DNA of 64,000 bases from Spirosoma profusum (GTDB lineage: Bacteria; Bacteroidota; Bacteroidia; Cytophagales; Spirosomataceae): assembly GCF_014699005.1 (NCBI RefSeq), contig NZ_JACWZY010000014.1, positions 118,241 to 182,240 of the forward strand, read 5' to 3'. Made by a program: the position numbers and the translations under genes. Below, piece by piece: positions 42,057 to 51,726 of the stretch; the stretch's first letter is position 1; each line of letters opens with the position of its first letter. A model generated the notes under the pieces. It saw only the letters and a program-made list of their open reading frames with translations. It did no database searches and was not told the DNA's origin.

Positions 42057-42159
42057 GATTATTTGAGATTTCTCTGATTTTCCAAATTTTATTCTGAATG
42101 ACATGGTCGTTTAAATAAATAGTTAAGTATTTTCTCTTTAAAGTACCAGGTTTTGTCAA

Positions 42160-43233
42160 ATGTACAACGGTTTTATTTGGTTGTTTGTTTTAAGAAATAT
42201 TTTTTTTGGAAGTTTAGTGAACGGTATGTCGATTCAGCCTGAAAAATTGGGCGAAATGCAGACTATACAACTAAATTCTGACTTGCATTTTTCCAATTTT
42301 CCGTCCCCGGTGTGGCACCATCCAGTGTGGGGATTTTTTGCGCATCAGCAAATAAACCGACTGGCCGTTTTCACGCTCCCAATCGAGATGACGCCGTTTT
42401 TCAAAAAGCACATCGATTTTCTGACTGACAATGCAGTTAATCCCGATAAGCGTCGATACGCGGTAGTAGGAGAGGCTCCACGACACTTTATTGATCTGGA
42501 TGCTTATCCTGATACGTTGACGACCACGCTGCCTCGTTACTATAAAGATGCTGCCGATCAATATAGTGCCGATACGTTAGCTCTACACGGCATCGTACCC
42601 TGGCAAATTCAACTGACGAAATATCAACTCACAGAAGCGTTCAAACAGCGAAATGTCCGGCGGATTCTGCGAATAGCTGCGGATTTGGGCCATTATATCG
42701 CCGACGCCAACGTACCGTTGCACACGACGCGCAATTATAATGGTCAACTGACCAATCAACAAGGGATTCACGGCTTTTGGGAGTCGCGTCTACCAGAGCT
42801 TTTCAGTACTACGTATGATTTTCTAACTGGGCAGGCTGAATACATTCAATCGCCACAAAAGGTGGCATGGCGAGCGGTTTTCAGGGCCAATGCAGCTTTG
42901 GATTCGGTGCTACGTATCGAGCAAGAGCTAACCAGTAAAGTAGGGGAGAGCCGTAAATATGGTTTTGAGGAACGTAACGGAGTGACGACCAAAGTCTATT
43001 CAGCGGATTTTTCGCGGCAATATCATGATTTGCTACGTGGTCAGGTGGAGCGCCAGATGCGGGTGTCGGTGAAGATGGTGGGTGATTTCTGGTATACCTG
43101 TTGGGTCGATGCCGGCCAGCCCGATTTACGCAAACTCGCTACGTATCAATTGACGCCCGACGAGCAAAAGGAAGACGTTGAGGAAAAGAAAAGTTGGTTG
43201 AAGAGGCTGTTTTCGGCGAGGGAGGAATTCTGA
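42160..43233 (+). CDS. Zinc-dependent phospholipase C / S1-P1 nuclease-fold protein
   Basis: 357 residues from the ATG at 42160; the first 20 residues are hydrophobic (FIWLFVLRNIFFGSL) and may be a signal. The zinc ligands of the S1/P1-PLC fold are visible: WGFFAH (His62), RHFIDLD, LGHYIADANVPLH (His178, Asp182, His188) and GIHGFWESRLPEL (His204, Glu208). A mature Trp at the start of the fold would be in PVWGFF. It probably cleaves phosphodiesters of lipids or single-stranded nucleic acid outside the cytoplasm. The TGA stop (43231-43233) is formed by the edge of a family A repeat. The last 40 residues are charged and extra to the fold. Confidence 0.82.
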   Translation: MYNGFIWLFVLRNIFFGSLVNGMSIQPEKLGEMQTIQLNSDLHFSNFPSPVWHHPVWGFFAHQQINRLAVFTLPIEMTPFFKKHIDFLTDNAVNPDKRRYAVVGEAPRHFIDLDAYPDTLTTTLPRYYKDAADQYSADTLALHGIVPWQIQLTKYQLTEAFKQRNVRRILRIAADLGHYIADANVPLHTTRNYNGQLTNQQGIHGFWESRLPELFSTTYDFLTGQAEYIQSPQKVAWRAVFRANAALDSVLRIEQELTSKVGESRKYGFEERNGVTTKVYSADFSRQYHDLLRGQVERQMRVSVKMVGDFWYTCWVDAGQPDLRKLATYQLTPDEQKEDVEEKKSWLKRLFSAREEF

Positions 43234-43347
43234 ACCGGGATTTAGCAGATTGAAGGATTTTCAGGATTTTGTTTTCGCTTCTTCGAAGCGTGTTGATCTA
43301 AAGAAAGCAAAATCCTGAAAATCCTTCAATCTGCTAAATCCCGGTTC
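43232..43347. repeat. Family A palindromic repeat, full copy
   Basis: Long near-perfect arms: GAACCGGGATTTAGCAGATT, GAAGGATTTTCAGGATTTTG, with the complement at the other end and a CGCTTCTTCGAAGCG centre. It separates converging genes and ends 8 nt before the isomerase stop. Confidence 0.93.
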
Positions 43348-43354
43348 CGATAAT

Positions 43355-44239
43355 TTAAACACTAAGCGTTTTCATGTACTCCGCGTCGTTTTTCATACTC
43401 ACCATTGGCGATTCGGGGTATTCTTCCTGCTCCACGATGAAATATTTGATGCCACTGTCCATAGCGACACGTAGCGTTTTCTTGAAATCGACGCTGCCTT
43501 TACCAAGATCGTTCTGAACAGGTTTGCCGTTTTCTTTCTTGTAATCTTTGATATGGCACAACTCGTAACGACTGCCGTATTTCTTCAAATGTTCGGTCGT
43601 ATCGACGCCTGCTACGTCAATCCAGCACAGATCCAGTTCAAACATTACGTTCTTGGGGTCGGTGTTGGCGAGCAGGTATTCTTGCGGGAGTTTACCGTCG
43701 AGGGGAATAAACGAGTAGTTATGGTTGTGATAACCGAATTTCAACCCACTTTTCCGGGCTTCTTCCCCGAACGAATTGAATGCGTCGGCAATTTTTTTCC
43801 AGTCATCCCATGTTTTCTGCGGACCGATGAAGGGGCAGAGTAAGTAGCTCAGACCAGCTCCTTTTGCCATCTCGATACTCTTTTTAAGCGCATCTGGTTT
43901 ATCCATTTCACCCCGAAAATTGAAGTGCGTACTCACCATTTCTACGCCTATACCATCCAGAAAGGATTTCATTTCCTTAGGCTCCATACCCCACAGAAAA
44001 CCTTTGGCTCCGCCAAAACTTTCGAACTGTTTATATCCCATCTGGGCCAGTTGCGTCATAACACCTTTAGGATCTTTGGGTATTACGTCGCGAACACTGT
44101 AAAGCTGAACGCCAAACGGACTAATGGGTTTAGCAGCGTTGTTTGTCAGTAGGGTAGCGGCCATCGACGCCGATTGGCCGAGGGTGAAGGCTCCGGCGGT
44201 TAATAAGCCAGATTGTTTTAAAAAACTACGTCGTTGCAT
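43355..44239 (-). CDS. Tat-exported sugar phosphate isomerase/epimerase-like TIM barrel
   Basis: 294 residues. A twin-arginine signal (MQRRSFLKQSGLLTAGAF) is followed by a xylose-isomerase-type TIM barrel: SPFGVQLYSVRD near 40, MVSTHFNFRGE, KFGYHNHNYSF (metal-binding region), VMFELDLCWIDVAG and CHIKDYKKENGK, ending with FIVEQEEYPESP, a late metal-ligand glutamate. It should process a sugar or inositol derivative in the periplasm. It resembles the gene at 19289 in layout but not closely in sequence. The gene is downstream of no obvious promoter; a family E palindrome lies in front. Confidence 0.83.
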   Translation of the reverse strand: MQRRSFLKQSGLLTAGAFTLGQSASMAATLLTNNAAKPISPFGVQLYSVRDVIPKDPKGVMTQLAQMGYKQFESFGGAKGFLWGMEPKEMKSFLDGIGVEMVSTHFNFRGEMDKPDALKKSIEMAKGAGLSYLLCPFIGPQKTWDDWKKIADAFNSFGEEARKSGLKFGYHNHNYSFIPLDGKLPQEYLLANTDPKNVMFELDLCWIDVAGVDTTEHLKKYGSRYELCHIKDYKKENGKPVQNDLGKGSVDFKKTLRVAMDSGIKYFIVEQEEYPESPMVSMKNDAEYMKTLSV

Positions 44240-44286
44240 AGGTTGAAAAAAGGTAATTAGTTCAGAGCGTAAAGATGGAGAAAAAT

Positions 44287-44387
44287 AAAGAGCGAAAGAA
44301 TGAAAGAGCGCTGCCTACTGGACCAACACTCTTTCGCTCTTTCATTCTTTCGCTCGTTGAGCTGCTCTTTCACACTTTCACTCTTTA
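44287..44387. repeat. Palindromic intergenic repeat, family E copy 2
   Basis: Arms 44290-44310 and 44335-44355 (GAGCGAAAGAATGAAAGAGCG) are perfect, followed by further CTCTTTCAC units. A degraded copy lies after rbfA (12323-12413). Confidence 0.88.
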
Positions 44388-44396
44388 AATTCGCGC

Positions 44397-45608
44397 ATGA
44401 ATTTCGCTAAAATTTATTTGCAGGCTGGGCGCGACGAAGCTGTTCGAAGGTTTCACCCCTGGATATTTTCCCGGGCCATCAGCCGATACGAAGGCAATCT
44501 GGCCGACGGCGACGTAGTGGAAGTGTTTGATAATAAACAGCGTTATCTGGCCACCGGGCATTACCACGACGGAAGCATTGTTGTGCGGCTGTTTTCGTTT
44601 GCTGCTACGTCCGGTGGTCCTGTTACGCCCGATTTACCGTACTGGACCCAAAAGCTTACGCACATACGTAGCATACGCCGGGCGATTGTTGAAGCCAACC
44701 AAAACGCTGGACAAACTAATTGTTATCGGTTAGTACATGGTGAAGGCGATAACTGCACGGGCCTCATCATCGATATGTATAATGGCGTAGCCGTGTTACA
44801 GGCGCACTCCATCGGCATGCACCGTGAACGTACCATTATAACCGAAGCTCTCAAAAACGTATTTGGCGATGAACTCGAAGCCGTTTACGATAAAAGCGCC
44901 GATACGTTGCCCGAAGAATATGGCGCGACAGTAACTAATGGCTATTTATTTGGGCGAACACCCGTACCGCACCCGGTTCAGGAAAATGGTAATACATTCC
45001 TGGTGAACTGGATTACAGGACAAAAAACCGGTTTCTTTCTTGATCAGCGTGACAATCGGGCGTTGCTCGCACAGTATGCGCAGGGTAAAAAAGTCCTGAA
45101 TGCGTTCTGTTATTCAGGAGGTTTCTCGGTGTATGCACTCAAGGCGGGAGCCGAGTTAGTGCATTCTGTCGACGTATCGCAGAAAGCTATTGATCTGACG
45201 AACCAGAACATCGGGGCAAATTTTGACGAAGAGGACGTACCGCATGAAGCGTTTGCCGAGGACGTAATGCATTATTTGAAAGCGCATGATCATCAATACG
45301 ACGTAGTGGTGCTCGATCCGCCTGCTTATGCCAAAAGTATGTCGGCTCGCCACCGGGCGGTGCAGGGGTATAAGCGATTAAATGCCGAAGGATTTCGTCG
45401 GGTGGCCAAAGGCGGAATTTTATTTACGTTTTCGTGTTCTCAGGTAGTTGACCGTGAACTGTTTTACAACACCATTGTGGCTGCGGCCATCGAAGCGGGG
45501 CGACAGGTACGTGTACTACACCATCTGAGCCAACCTGCCGACCACCCGGTAAATTTGTTTCATCCGGAAGGAGGCTATCTAAAAGGCCTGGTACTTTGGG
45601 TAGAATAG
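44397..45608 (+). CDS. rlmI: 23S rRNA m5C methyltransferase RlmI-like
   Basis: 403 residues. An N-terminal PUA domain contains RRFHPWIFSRAISRYEG and VEVFDNKQRYLATGHY. The SAM-dependent methyltransferase domain contains GQKTGFFLDQRDNR, VLNAFCYSGGFSVYAL (motif I), VHSVDVSQKAIDLT (motif II), VVLDPPAYAKS (motif IV, the substrate-binding DPP) and FTFSCSQ with the catalytic-type cysteine. This order fits RlmI/RlmK-type enzymes of the COG1092 group, which methylate C1962 of 23S rRNA. Position specificity is taken from the family. A family F repeat follows. Confidence 0.88.
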   Translation: MNFAKIYLQAGRDEAVRRFHPWIFSRAISRYEGNLADGDVVEVFDNKQRYLATGHYHDGSIVVRLFSFAATSGGPVTPDLPYWTQKLTHIRSIRRAIVEANQNAGQTNCYRLVHGEGDNCTGLIIDMYNGVAVLQAHSIGMHRERTIITEALKNVFGDELEAVYDKSADTLPEEYGATVTNGYLFGRTPVPHPVQENGNTFLVNWITGQKTGFFLDQRDNRALLAQYAQGKKVLNAFCYSGGFSVYALKAGAELVHSVDVSQKAIDLTNQNIGANFDEEDVPHEAFAEDVMHYLKAHDHQYDVVVLDPPAYAKSMSARHRAVQGYKRLNAEGFRRVAKGGILFTFSCSQVVDRELFYNTIVAAAIEAGRQVRVLHHLSQPADHPVNLFHPEGGYLKGLVLWVE

Positions 45609-45612
45609 TAGC

Positions 45613-45687
45613 AATGAACCATGAGTGATGAGTGATACGTAATAGTTTTATTTTTCACTCATCGCTCATCGTTTATCACTCATCACT
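45613..45687. repeat. Imperfect palindrome, family F copy
   Basis: ATGAGTGATGAGTGATACG on one side and CACTCATCGCTCATCGTTTATCACTCATCAC on the other. It resembles the 29-bp palindrome at 26924. It lies 5 nt after the rlmI stop. Confidence 0.75.
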
Positions 45688-45695
45688 ATTTTCGC

Positions 45696-45703
45696 TAATT
45701 TTG
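45696..45703 (+). promoter_or_regulatory. Possible -7 element of pdhC
   Basis: TAATTTTG matches TAnnTTTG, 60 nt before the pdhC ATG. No TTG is found at 17-23 nt upstream, where the family F repeat lies, so support is weak. Confidence 0.3.
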
Positions 45704-45763
45704 GGTCCCAACCGGAGCGCCGGACCGATCCATTCGTATAACCCGATTACATATAGCTAAATT

Positions 45764-47533
45764 ATGGCTGAATTAATTCGAATGCCCAAGATGAGCGACA
45801 CCATGACCGAAGGCGTCATTGCGGAGTGGCACAAAAAAGTGGGCGATAAAGTTAAGTCCGGCGACGTACTGGCCGAAGTAGAAACCGATAAAGCCACCAT
45901 GGATCTGGAGTCGTACGAAGAAGGTACGTTGCTCTATATCGGCGTTGAAAAGGGAGCTTCGGTACCTGTTGATGGGATATTAGCTATCATTGGAGCTGAT
46001 GGTGAAGATTACAAAGCTCTTTTGAACGGCTCAAGTGGTGGTAGTCAGGAAGCGGCTTCACCAGCTCCCAAACCAGAACCGGCTCCGGTGCCTGCTAACA
46101 GCGCAAGCGGTGAAACCGCTACAAAACTCCCTGATCAGAAAGCTGTTTCGGCAGCTCCGGCTGAGAACGTCAATGCGTCGATCATTCGGATGCCGAAAAT
46201 GAGCGACACCATGACCGAAGGAACCATTGTGGCCTGGCATAAAAAAGAAGGCGACACAGTGAAATCGGGTGACGTATTGGCCGAAGTAGAAACCGACAAA
46301 GCTACGATGGACCTCGAAGCCTATGAGGAAGGTACGTTACTCTACGTTGGTGTGAAAGAAGGAGCTTCGGTAGCTGTCGATGATATCATTGCTGTCGTTG
46401 GTGAGAAAGGCGCGAATTTTAAAGTGCTGCTCGATGGCGGAGGAATGTCAGGCGGTGGTATACCGGCCGATCAGACCGATGGCGGAGGAGTCGCAATAGG
46501 CGGAGGTAGATCGGCTGAGCAAAACCCGCAGGCTTCTCAACCTGCCAATGCTGATACCGATTTGTCGTATGGTGGTGGCGCTGGTGATACGTCCGAGTCG
46601 AACGGTCGCGTAAAAGCATCTCCATTGGCAAAAGCGATTGCCGCTGAAAAAGGCATCAATCTGGCTCAGGTGAAAGGCTCTGGCCCTGAAGGACGTATCG
46701 TGAAGAGCGATATTGAATCGTTTGTTCCCGGAACGGCTCCTGCTACTAAACCTGCTACGTCTCAACCGACTGCGCAACCTGCACAGGCACCTGCTACGTC
46801 GGCACCGACTGCTGCACCAAACGTACCAACTCCGGCTGCAACCTCCGTTGGGGGCGAATACGAAGATGTTCCGGTCAGTCAGATGCGGAAAACCATTGCC
46901 CGTCGGTTGAGTGAAAGCCTGTTTACGGCTCCGCATTTCTACCTCACTATGGAAATCAACATGGACAAGGCGATGGATTTGCGTGGTGTAGTCAATGGAC
47001 TTAGCCCGGTGAAAGTATCGTTCAACGATTTCGTTATCAAGGCCGCTGCACTGGCTTTGAAACAGCACCCGAATGTGAACTCGTCGTGGCTGGGCGATAA
47101 AATTCGGAAATACAAATACGTCAATATCGGTGTGGCAGTAGCCGTTGATGAAGGACTATTGGTTCCCGTGGTACGTAACGCCGATCAGAAAACCCTGTCG
47201 ACTATTTCGGGAGAAGTAAAAGATCTGGCTGGAAAAGCCAAAGACAAAAAACTGCAACCAAAAGATTGGGAAGGCAGTACGTTCTCCATCTCGAACCTGG
47301 GTATGTTCGGCATCGATGAATTCACGGCGATCATCAACCCTCCCGATTCGTGTATTTTGGCGATTGGAACCATCAAGCAGTCTGTGAAATTTGAGGGAGA
47401 CGTCGCGAAGCCAACCAACGTAATGAAAGTAACCCTCTCTTGCGACCACCGCGTCGTGGATGGTGCAACGGGCGCGGCTTTCCTACAAACGGTGAAGCAA
47501 CTGCTTGAAGACCCAATGCGGATGCTGGTATAA
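45764..47533 (+). CDS. pdhC: Pyruvate dehydrogenase E2, dihydrolipoyl acetyltransferase
   Basis: 589 residues. Two lipoyl domains open the protein, each with ETDKATM; lipoyl lysines are Lys43 and Lys179. A flexible Gly/Ala/Pro linker follows, then the E1/E3-binding domain (RVKASPLAKAIAAEKGINL, GSGPEGRIVKSDIE). A Pro/Ala/Thr linker leads to the catalytic acetyltransferase domain with TIARRLSESLFTAPHFYLT and SCDHRVVDGA (His562). It forms the core of the complex that makes acetyl-CoA from pyruvate. The genes for E1 and E3 are not next to it. The two lipoyl repeats are nearly identical in DNA over about 100 bp and invite recombination. Confidence 0.94.
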   Translation: MAELIRMPKMSDTMTEGVIAEWHKKVGDKVKSGDVLAEVETDKATMDLESYEEGTLLYIGVEKGASVPVDGILAIIGADGEDYKALLNGSSGGSQEAASPAPKPEPAPVPANSASGETATKLPDQKAVSAAPAENVNASIIRMPKMSDTMTEGTIVAWHKKEGDTVKSGDVLAEVETDKATMDLEAYEEGTLLYVGVKEGASVAVDDIIAVVGEKGANFKVLLDGGGMSGGGIPADQTDGGGVAIGGGRSAEQNPQASQPANADTDLSYGGGAGDTSESNGRVKASPLAKAIAAEKGINLAQVKGSGPEGRIVKSDIESFVPGTAPATKPATSQPTAQPAQAPATSAPTAAPNVPTPAATSVGGEYEDVPVSQMRKTIARRLSESLFTAPHFYLTMEINMDKAMDLRGVVNGLSPVKVSFNDFVIKAAALALKQHPNVNSSWLGDKIRKYKYVNIGVAVAVDEGLLVPVVRNADQKTLSTISGEVKDLAGKAKDKKLQPKDWEGSTFSISNLGMFGIDEFTAIINPPDSCILAIGTIKQSVKFEGDVAKPTNVMKVTLSCDHRVVDGATGAAFLQTVKQLLEDPMRMLV

Positions 47534-47537
47534 TGTT

Positions 47538-47567
47538 TGTAGCCCGGAGGTAGACGTCCAGGCTACA
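47538..47567. repeat. Short family B repeat, copy 3
   Basis: TGTAGCCCGGAGGTAGACGTCCAGGCTACA, given here in words as outer arms TGTAGCC and GGCTACA with a shortened centre. It lies 4 nt after the pdhC stop and directly before a strong terminator. Confidence 0.75.
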
Positions 47568-47571
47568 ATAA

Positions 47572-47604
47572 AAAGAGCCGCTCCGAAATTCGGAGCGGCT
47601 CTTT
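47572..47604. terminator. 15-bp perfect hairpin, bidirectional terminator between pdhC and trxA
   Basis: AAAGAGCCGCTCCGA (47572-47586) pairs with TCGGAGCGGCTCTTT (47590-47604) around a 3-nt loop, with A-rich and T-rich flanks. Confidence 0.93.
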
Positions 47605-47623
47605 CTGTAAAAAACCTAAATTA

Positions 47624-47968
47624 TTAGATCGTTGCGGGTTCCATAGCTCCCTGGAGTTTTTGCTCCAGTACGTTTTTGGGAACAGCACCAATTACTTTAT
47701 CAACTAACTGACCATTTTTGAAGATCATCAGGGTTGGAATGCTGCGGATACCAAATTTAGCAGGCGTCTGCGAATTTTGGTCAACGTCCATTTTGGCGAC
47801 AACGGCTTTACCTTCGTATTCACCGGCAAGTTGTTCCACGATTGGACCAACCATCCGGCAAGGACCGCACCATTCGGCCCAGAAATCTATTAAAACGGGT
47901 TTGTCAGAATTTATGAGTTCGCTGAAGTTCGCGTCGGTCGCTTCTACGGCATGAGATCCTGCTGCCAT
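47624..47968 (-). CDS. trxA: Thioredoxin
   Basis: 114 residues. The active site is WCGPC (Cys34, Cys37) in VLIDFWAEWCGPCRMV, and the cis-proline motif is IRSIPTLMIF. Length and order are those of a cytoplasmic thioredoxin; no signal peptide. It reduces protein disulfides and feeds ribonucleotide reductase and peroxiredoxins. The gene is followed by the shared terminator and preceded by a 74-bp gap to the dnaE 3' end on the same strand. Confidence 0.95.
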   Translation of the reverse strand: MAAGSHAVEATDANFSELINSDKPVLIDFWAEWCGPCRMVGPIVEQLAGEYEGKAVVAKMDVDQNSQTPAKFGIRSIPTLMIFKNGQLVDKVIGAVPKNVLEQKLQGAMEPATI

Positions 47969-48042
47969 GACTGAAATGAGTTTATGTATATTGAACTTGT
48001 TTCTGCTACATAAACCGTTTTGAGAGCGATTAGTTCCGAATT

Positions 48043-51000
48043 TTACGCCACCTTACACGTAACGCCATCTATAGCTTCCAGTGCCCTAAGGAACGTATTG
48101 GCCGGGAATACTTTCAAGGTTCGCGATTGTAAACTGACTTCGATACGTTCAATCGGGTCTACTACGTTCAGCGATAGCGTGCAGGTGCCAGGATGCGCAC
48201 TAACCAGTTCGTTTATCTGCGCCACTAACTGCGCATTTAAGGAATCCAGCGTGAGCGAAACGCGAATTTCCTTGCAGAATTTCTCGCGCATTTCGGTTAG
48301 TAGCCGAATGGTTATTGGCTTAAATTCCAGATTCTCGGAGTTCCAGCGATTTTGCGTTTTACCCGTAATATGCAAGAATCGGCCCACATCGATGTATTGA
48401 CCCAGTCGAACGTAATCGTCTCCGAAAAGCGCCAACTCAATGGACGTATTATAGTCTTCTATTTTGAAGATACAGAAGGGATTACCGTTCTTGGCAATTT
48501 TCGTCTGCATCGCCGAAACGATTCCCGCTACCTTGATCTCTGGCGTTTTGACTTCGTAGATTTTGTCAAGTGTACAGTTACAGAATCCTTCGAGCTCGAG
48601 CTTGAACTCGTCTAGCGGGTGGCCGGTGATGTAGAAACCTACTACGTCCTTTTCGAATTTGAGCTTTTCAATCTGATTCCATTCGGGCACTGTTGGCGCT
48701 TTGGGGCGGGCAATCATTGGCTCACCATTCATCATGGCGCCAAATAATGATTGCTGTGCGGCTGCTTTCTCTGCGTGGTAATTATTGGCGTAGCGGATAA
48801 CCTTATCCAGAAACGGCGACGTATCACCATCGGCCATTTCGAAATATTGCGCCCGGTGGTATTCGTCGATGCTGTCGAAAGCACCGGCATAGGCCAGCGA
48901 TTCCCACGTTTTTTTATTGACGGTACGTAGGTTGACGCGAATGGCGAAGTCGAAGATATCCTTGAAAGCTCCCCCAGCTTTACGTTCTTCAATGATGGCT
49001 TCCACAGCCGCATCGCCTGCCCCTTTGATACCACCCAACCCGAACCGAATTTCCCCTTTACTATTTACGCCAAATACCCGTTCCGACTCGTTTACATCAG
49101 GACCAAGTACCTGAATGCCAAGATTTTTACATTCTTCCAGGAAGAACGTAATCTTTTCAATGTTACCTAAGCTGCTGGTTAATACGGCAGCCATGTACTC
49201 CGACTGATAATACGTTTTGAGGTAGGCCGTCTGATAGGCTACAAACGCATAACAGGTTGAGTGTGACTTGTTAAAGGCGTACGACGCAAATGCTTCCCAG
49301 TCGGTCCAGATTTTCTCGCAGGTTTTCAGGGGTAGTTTATTGGCTCCGCAGCCTTCCATAAACTTGCCCTTCATCTTGTCGAGCGTGGCCCGGTCTTTCT
49401 TACCCATCGCCTTCCGTAATACGTCGGCGTCGCCCTTCGTGAAGTTGCCGAGCTTTTGCGAAAGGAGCATCAACTGTTCCTGATAAACCGTGATACCATA
49501 CGTATCGGCCAGAAACTCTTCCATTTCGGGAAGGTCGTATTTAACCTCCTCGCGGCCGTGTTTGCGGTTGATGTAGTTTGGAATATACTGAATCGGCCCC
49601 GGACGGTAGAGGGCGTTCATGGCAATGAGGTCCCCAAAGCGGTCGGGCTTGAGGTCCTTCATGTGCTTTTTCATCCCGTCGGATTCGAACTGGAAAATGG
49701 CGTTGGTTTCGCCCCGTTGGAACAGCTCGTACGCTTTCGGGTCATCCAGCGGAATATCGTCGATGTCGGTTTCAACACCGTCTATGCGGAAGCCGCCGTA
49801 ATTCTGCTTAATCAGTCGTAAGCATTCCTTAATGATGGTGAGGTTGCGTAGCCCCAGAAAGTCCATCTTGATAACGCCCGCATCCTCAATGACTTTCCCT
49901 TCGTACTGCGTGATAATCAGATTGGTATCTTTCGACGTAGAGACCGGAACGATGTTCGACAGATCGTCGGGTGCAATGATGATACCCGCTGCGTGGACGC
50001 CTGTGTTACGTACCGTGCCTTCGAGCCGACGCGCCTGTTGCAATACGTTCTGCACCTTCTCCGTGTCGATCAATTTCATGGCCCGCCCCACGCTCTGATC
50101 GCCCAATTCGAGCGCCCGCATCTTCCGGACATTTTCAACTTCGTCGGGCTGAATGACGTTAGCTAGTCCACCCGGTCCATCGATGGGGTCCTCAAAAATG
50201 CGCTTGAGGGTCATGTTGTACGTCGGCTTATCGGGCACGAGTTTCGCCAGGGCGTTTGCGTCGGAGAGGGGTAAGTCCATCACGCGCGCCACGTCTTTAA
50301 TAGACGATTTGGATGCCATCGTACCATACGTAACGATGGCCGCTACCTGCTGCTTACCGTACTTGTCTACTACGTAGTCGATTACCCGCTGACGGCCTTC
50401 GTCGTCAAAATCGGTATCGATATCGGGCATAGATTTCCGGTCAGGGTTCAGAAAACGCTCGAACAGTAGGTCATACTTGATGGGGTCAATGTTGGTAATG
50501 CCAATGCAATACGCTACTGCACTACCGGCAGCACTGCCCCGGCCGGGGCCCACCATTACACCCATGTCGCGTCCGGCTTTGATGAAGTCAGCGACAATGA
50601 GGAAGTAACCGGCAAATCCCATCGTTTTGATGGTAAATAACTCGAAGTCAATACGTTCCTGAGATACCTGGTTGATTTCCCCCCAGCGGGTTTTAGCACC
50701 TTCATAGGTCAGGTGTTTGAGGTATTCCCACTGATTTGCTACGTCGTCGGTATGAATCTGAAACTCCTGCGGAATTGGGAAATTTGGGAGAAGAATGTCG
50801 CGTTTGAGTTTCAGCACTTCTACCTTATCGACAATCTCGTTGGTGTTGTCGATGGCTTCGGGCAGGTCATGAAACAGGGTGCTCATCTCCTGCGTATTCT
50901 TGAAATAGAACTGGTCGGAGAAGAACGCAAAACGGGTATTTTTGGGCATTGCCTCGTCGTCGTTGAATTCCTTCATCGACGGGGTGCTTTGCTTTTCACC

Positions 51001-51678
51001 CGTGTTCACGCAGAGCAGAATGTCGTGCGCTACCCAGTCGTCGCGATCAACGTAGTGTGAGTCGTTGGAGGCAATGATCTTTACGTTGTACTTACGGGCG
51101 AACTTTACAAGCACCTCGTTGGCCTTGATCTGGTCAGGGATTTCGTGCCGTTGTAATTCAACGTAGTAATCTTCACCAAAGCGGTCAAGCCACCATTTGA
51201 ATTCGATTTCAGCAGCTTCTTCGCCTTTTTTCAGGATGGTTTTGGGGACAATGGCTCCAATACAGCACGTAGTGGCAATCAACCCTTCTTTATACTGGTC
51301 AATCAGTTCTTTTGTAACACGGGGGTATTTCCCGTAAAGCCCTTCCATATAACCCAGCGAACAAAGTTTCGCCAGGTTTTTGTAGCCCTGCGCATTCTTT
51401 GCCAACAGCAACTGGTGATATCGAATGTCTTTCTGTTCTTTGGTGAACTGCTTTTTATGGTGATCATCCACTACGTAGAACTCGCAGCCAACAATGGGTT
51501 TGATGCCTTGCTTACTGGCTTCGGCCACAAACTCGAACACGCCGAACATATTGCCGTGGTCGGTGATGGCAACGGCGGGCATATTGTCGGCTTTAGCCTT
51601 CTTAATCAGCTTTTTAATGTCGGCTTGCCCGTCGAGCAGCGAGTATTGGGTGTGGCAGTGGAGATGAGAAAATTGCAT
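48043..51678 (-). CDS. dnaE: DNA polymerase III alpha subunit
   Basis: 1211 residues, full length. The PHP domain keeps its metal-binding residues (HLHCH at 5-9, AITDHGNM, NDSHYVDRDD), so an intrinsic phosphoesterase activity is possible. The palm has GPGRGSAAGS and PDIDTDFDDEGR, with catalytic Asp residues 419, 421 and 423. The finger domain, a helix-hairpin-helix and an OB-fold (VAGIVSAMQTKIAKNGNPF) follow. It has no built-in DnaQ exonuclease, so it is the DnaE type, not PolC. The ATG is preceded immediately by a family A half-repeat. It is one of three replication or repair polymerase-type genes in the window. Confidence 0.97.
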   Translation of the reverse strand: MQFSHLHCHTQYSLLDGQADIKKLIKKAKADNMPAVAITDHGNMFGVFEFVAEASKQGIKPIVGCEFYVVDDHHKKQFTKEQKDIRYHQLLLAKNAQGYKNLAKLCSLGYMEGLYGKYPRVTKELIDQYKEGLIATTCCIGAIVPKTILKKGEEAAEIEFKWWLDRFGEDYYVELQRHEIPDQIKANEVLVKFARKYNVKIIASNDSHYVDRDDWVAHDILLCVNTGEKQSTPSMKEFNDDEAMPKNTRFAFFSDQFYFKNTQEMSTLFHDLPEAIDNTNEIVDKVEVLKLKRDILLPNFPIPQEFQIHTDDVANQWEYLKHLTYEGAKTRWGEINQVSQERIDFELFTIKTMGFAGYFLIVADFIKAGRDMGVMVGPGRGSAAGSAVAYCIGITNIDPIKYDLLFERFLNPDRKSMPDIDTDFDDEGRQRVIDYVVDKYGKQQVAAIVTYGTMASKSSIKDVARVMDLPLSDANALAKLVPDKPTYNMTLKRIFEDPIDGPGGLANVIQPDEVENVRKMRALELGDQSVGRAMKLIDTEKVQNVLQQARRLEGTVRNTGVHAAGIIIAPDDLSNIVPVSTSKDTNLIITQYEGKVIEDAGVIKMDFLGLRNLTIIKECLRLIKQNYGGFRIDGVETDIDDIPLDDPKAYELFQRGETNAIFQFESDGMKKHMKDLKPDRFGDLIAMNALYRPGPIQYIPNYINRKHGREEVKYDLPEMEEFLADTYGITVYQEQLMLLSQKLGNFTKGDADVLRKAMGKKDRATLDKMKGKFMEGCGANKLPLKTCEKIWTDWEAFASYAFNKSHSTCYAFVAYQTAYLKTYYQSEYMAAVLTSSLGNIEKITFFLEECKNLGIQVLGPDVNESERVFGVNSKGEIRFGLGGIKGAGDAAVEAIIEERKAGGAFKDIFDFAIRVNLRTVNKKTWESLAYAGAFDSIDEYHRAQYFEMADGDTSPFLDKVIRYANNYHAEKAAAQQSLFGAMMNGEPMIARPKAPTVPEWNQIEKLKFEKDVVGFYITGHPLDEFKLELEGFCNCTLDKIYEVKTPEIKVAGIVSAMQTKIAKNGNPFCIFKIEDYNTSIELALFGDDYVRLGQYIDVGRFLHITGKTQNRWNSENLEFKPITIRLLTEMREKFCKEIRVSLTLDSLNAQLVAQINELVSAHPGTCTLSLNVVDPIERIEVSLQSRTLKVFPANTFLRALEAIDGVTCKVA

Positions 51679-51682
51679 TGTC

Positions 51683-51726
51683 TGAACCGGGATTTTCCTG
51701 ATTAATATGATTTACAGGATTTTGTT
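51683..51726. repeat. Family A half-repeat upstream of dnaE
   Basis: GAACCGGGATTTTCCTGATT and GATTTACAGGATTTTGTTCTTC. Read on the minus strand, AAATCCCGGTTCAGACAATG ends in the dnaE start codon; the same 20 nt precede the FucP-like gene at 14885. Confidence 0.85.

Noticed and set aside
45764..46420. Two lipoyl segments of pdhC as a recent gene duplication artefact
   Set aside because: Multiple lipoyl domains are normal for E2 proteins; identity reflects a strongly conserved motif.
46448..47068. Open frame of about 206 codons antisense to pdhC
   Set aside because: It mirrors the Ala/Pro/Thr linker of the E2 protein, is rich in Arg, Ser and Cys, and has no domain or start context.
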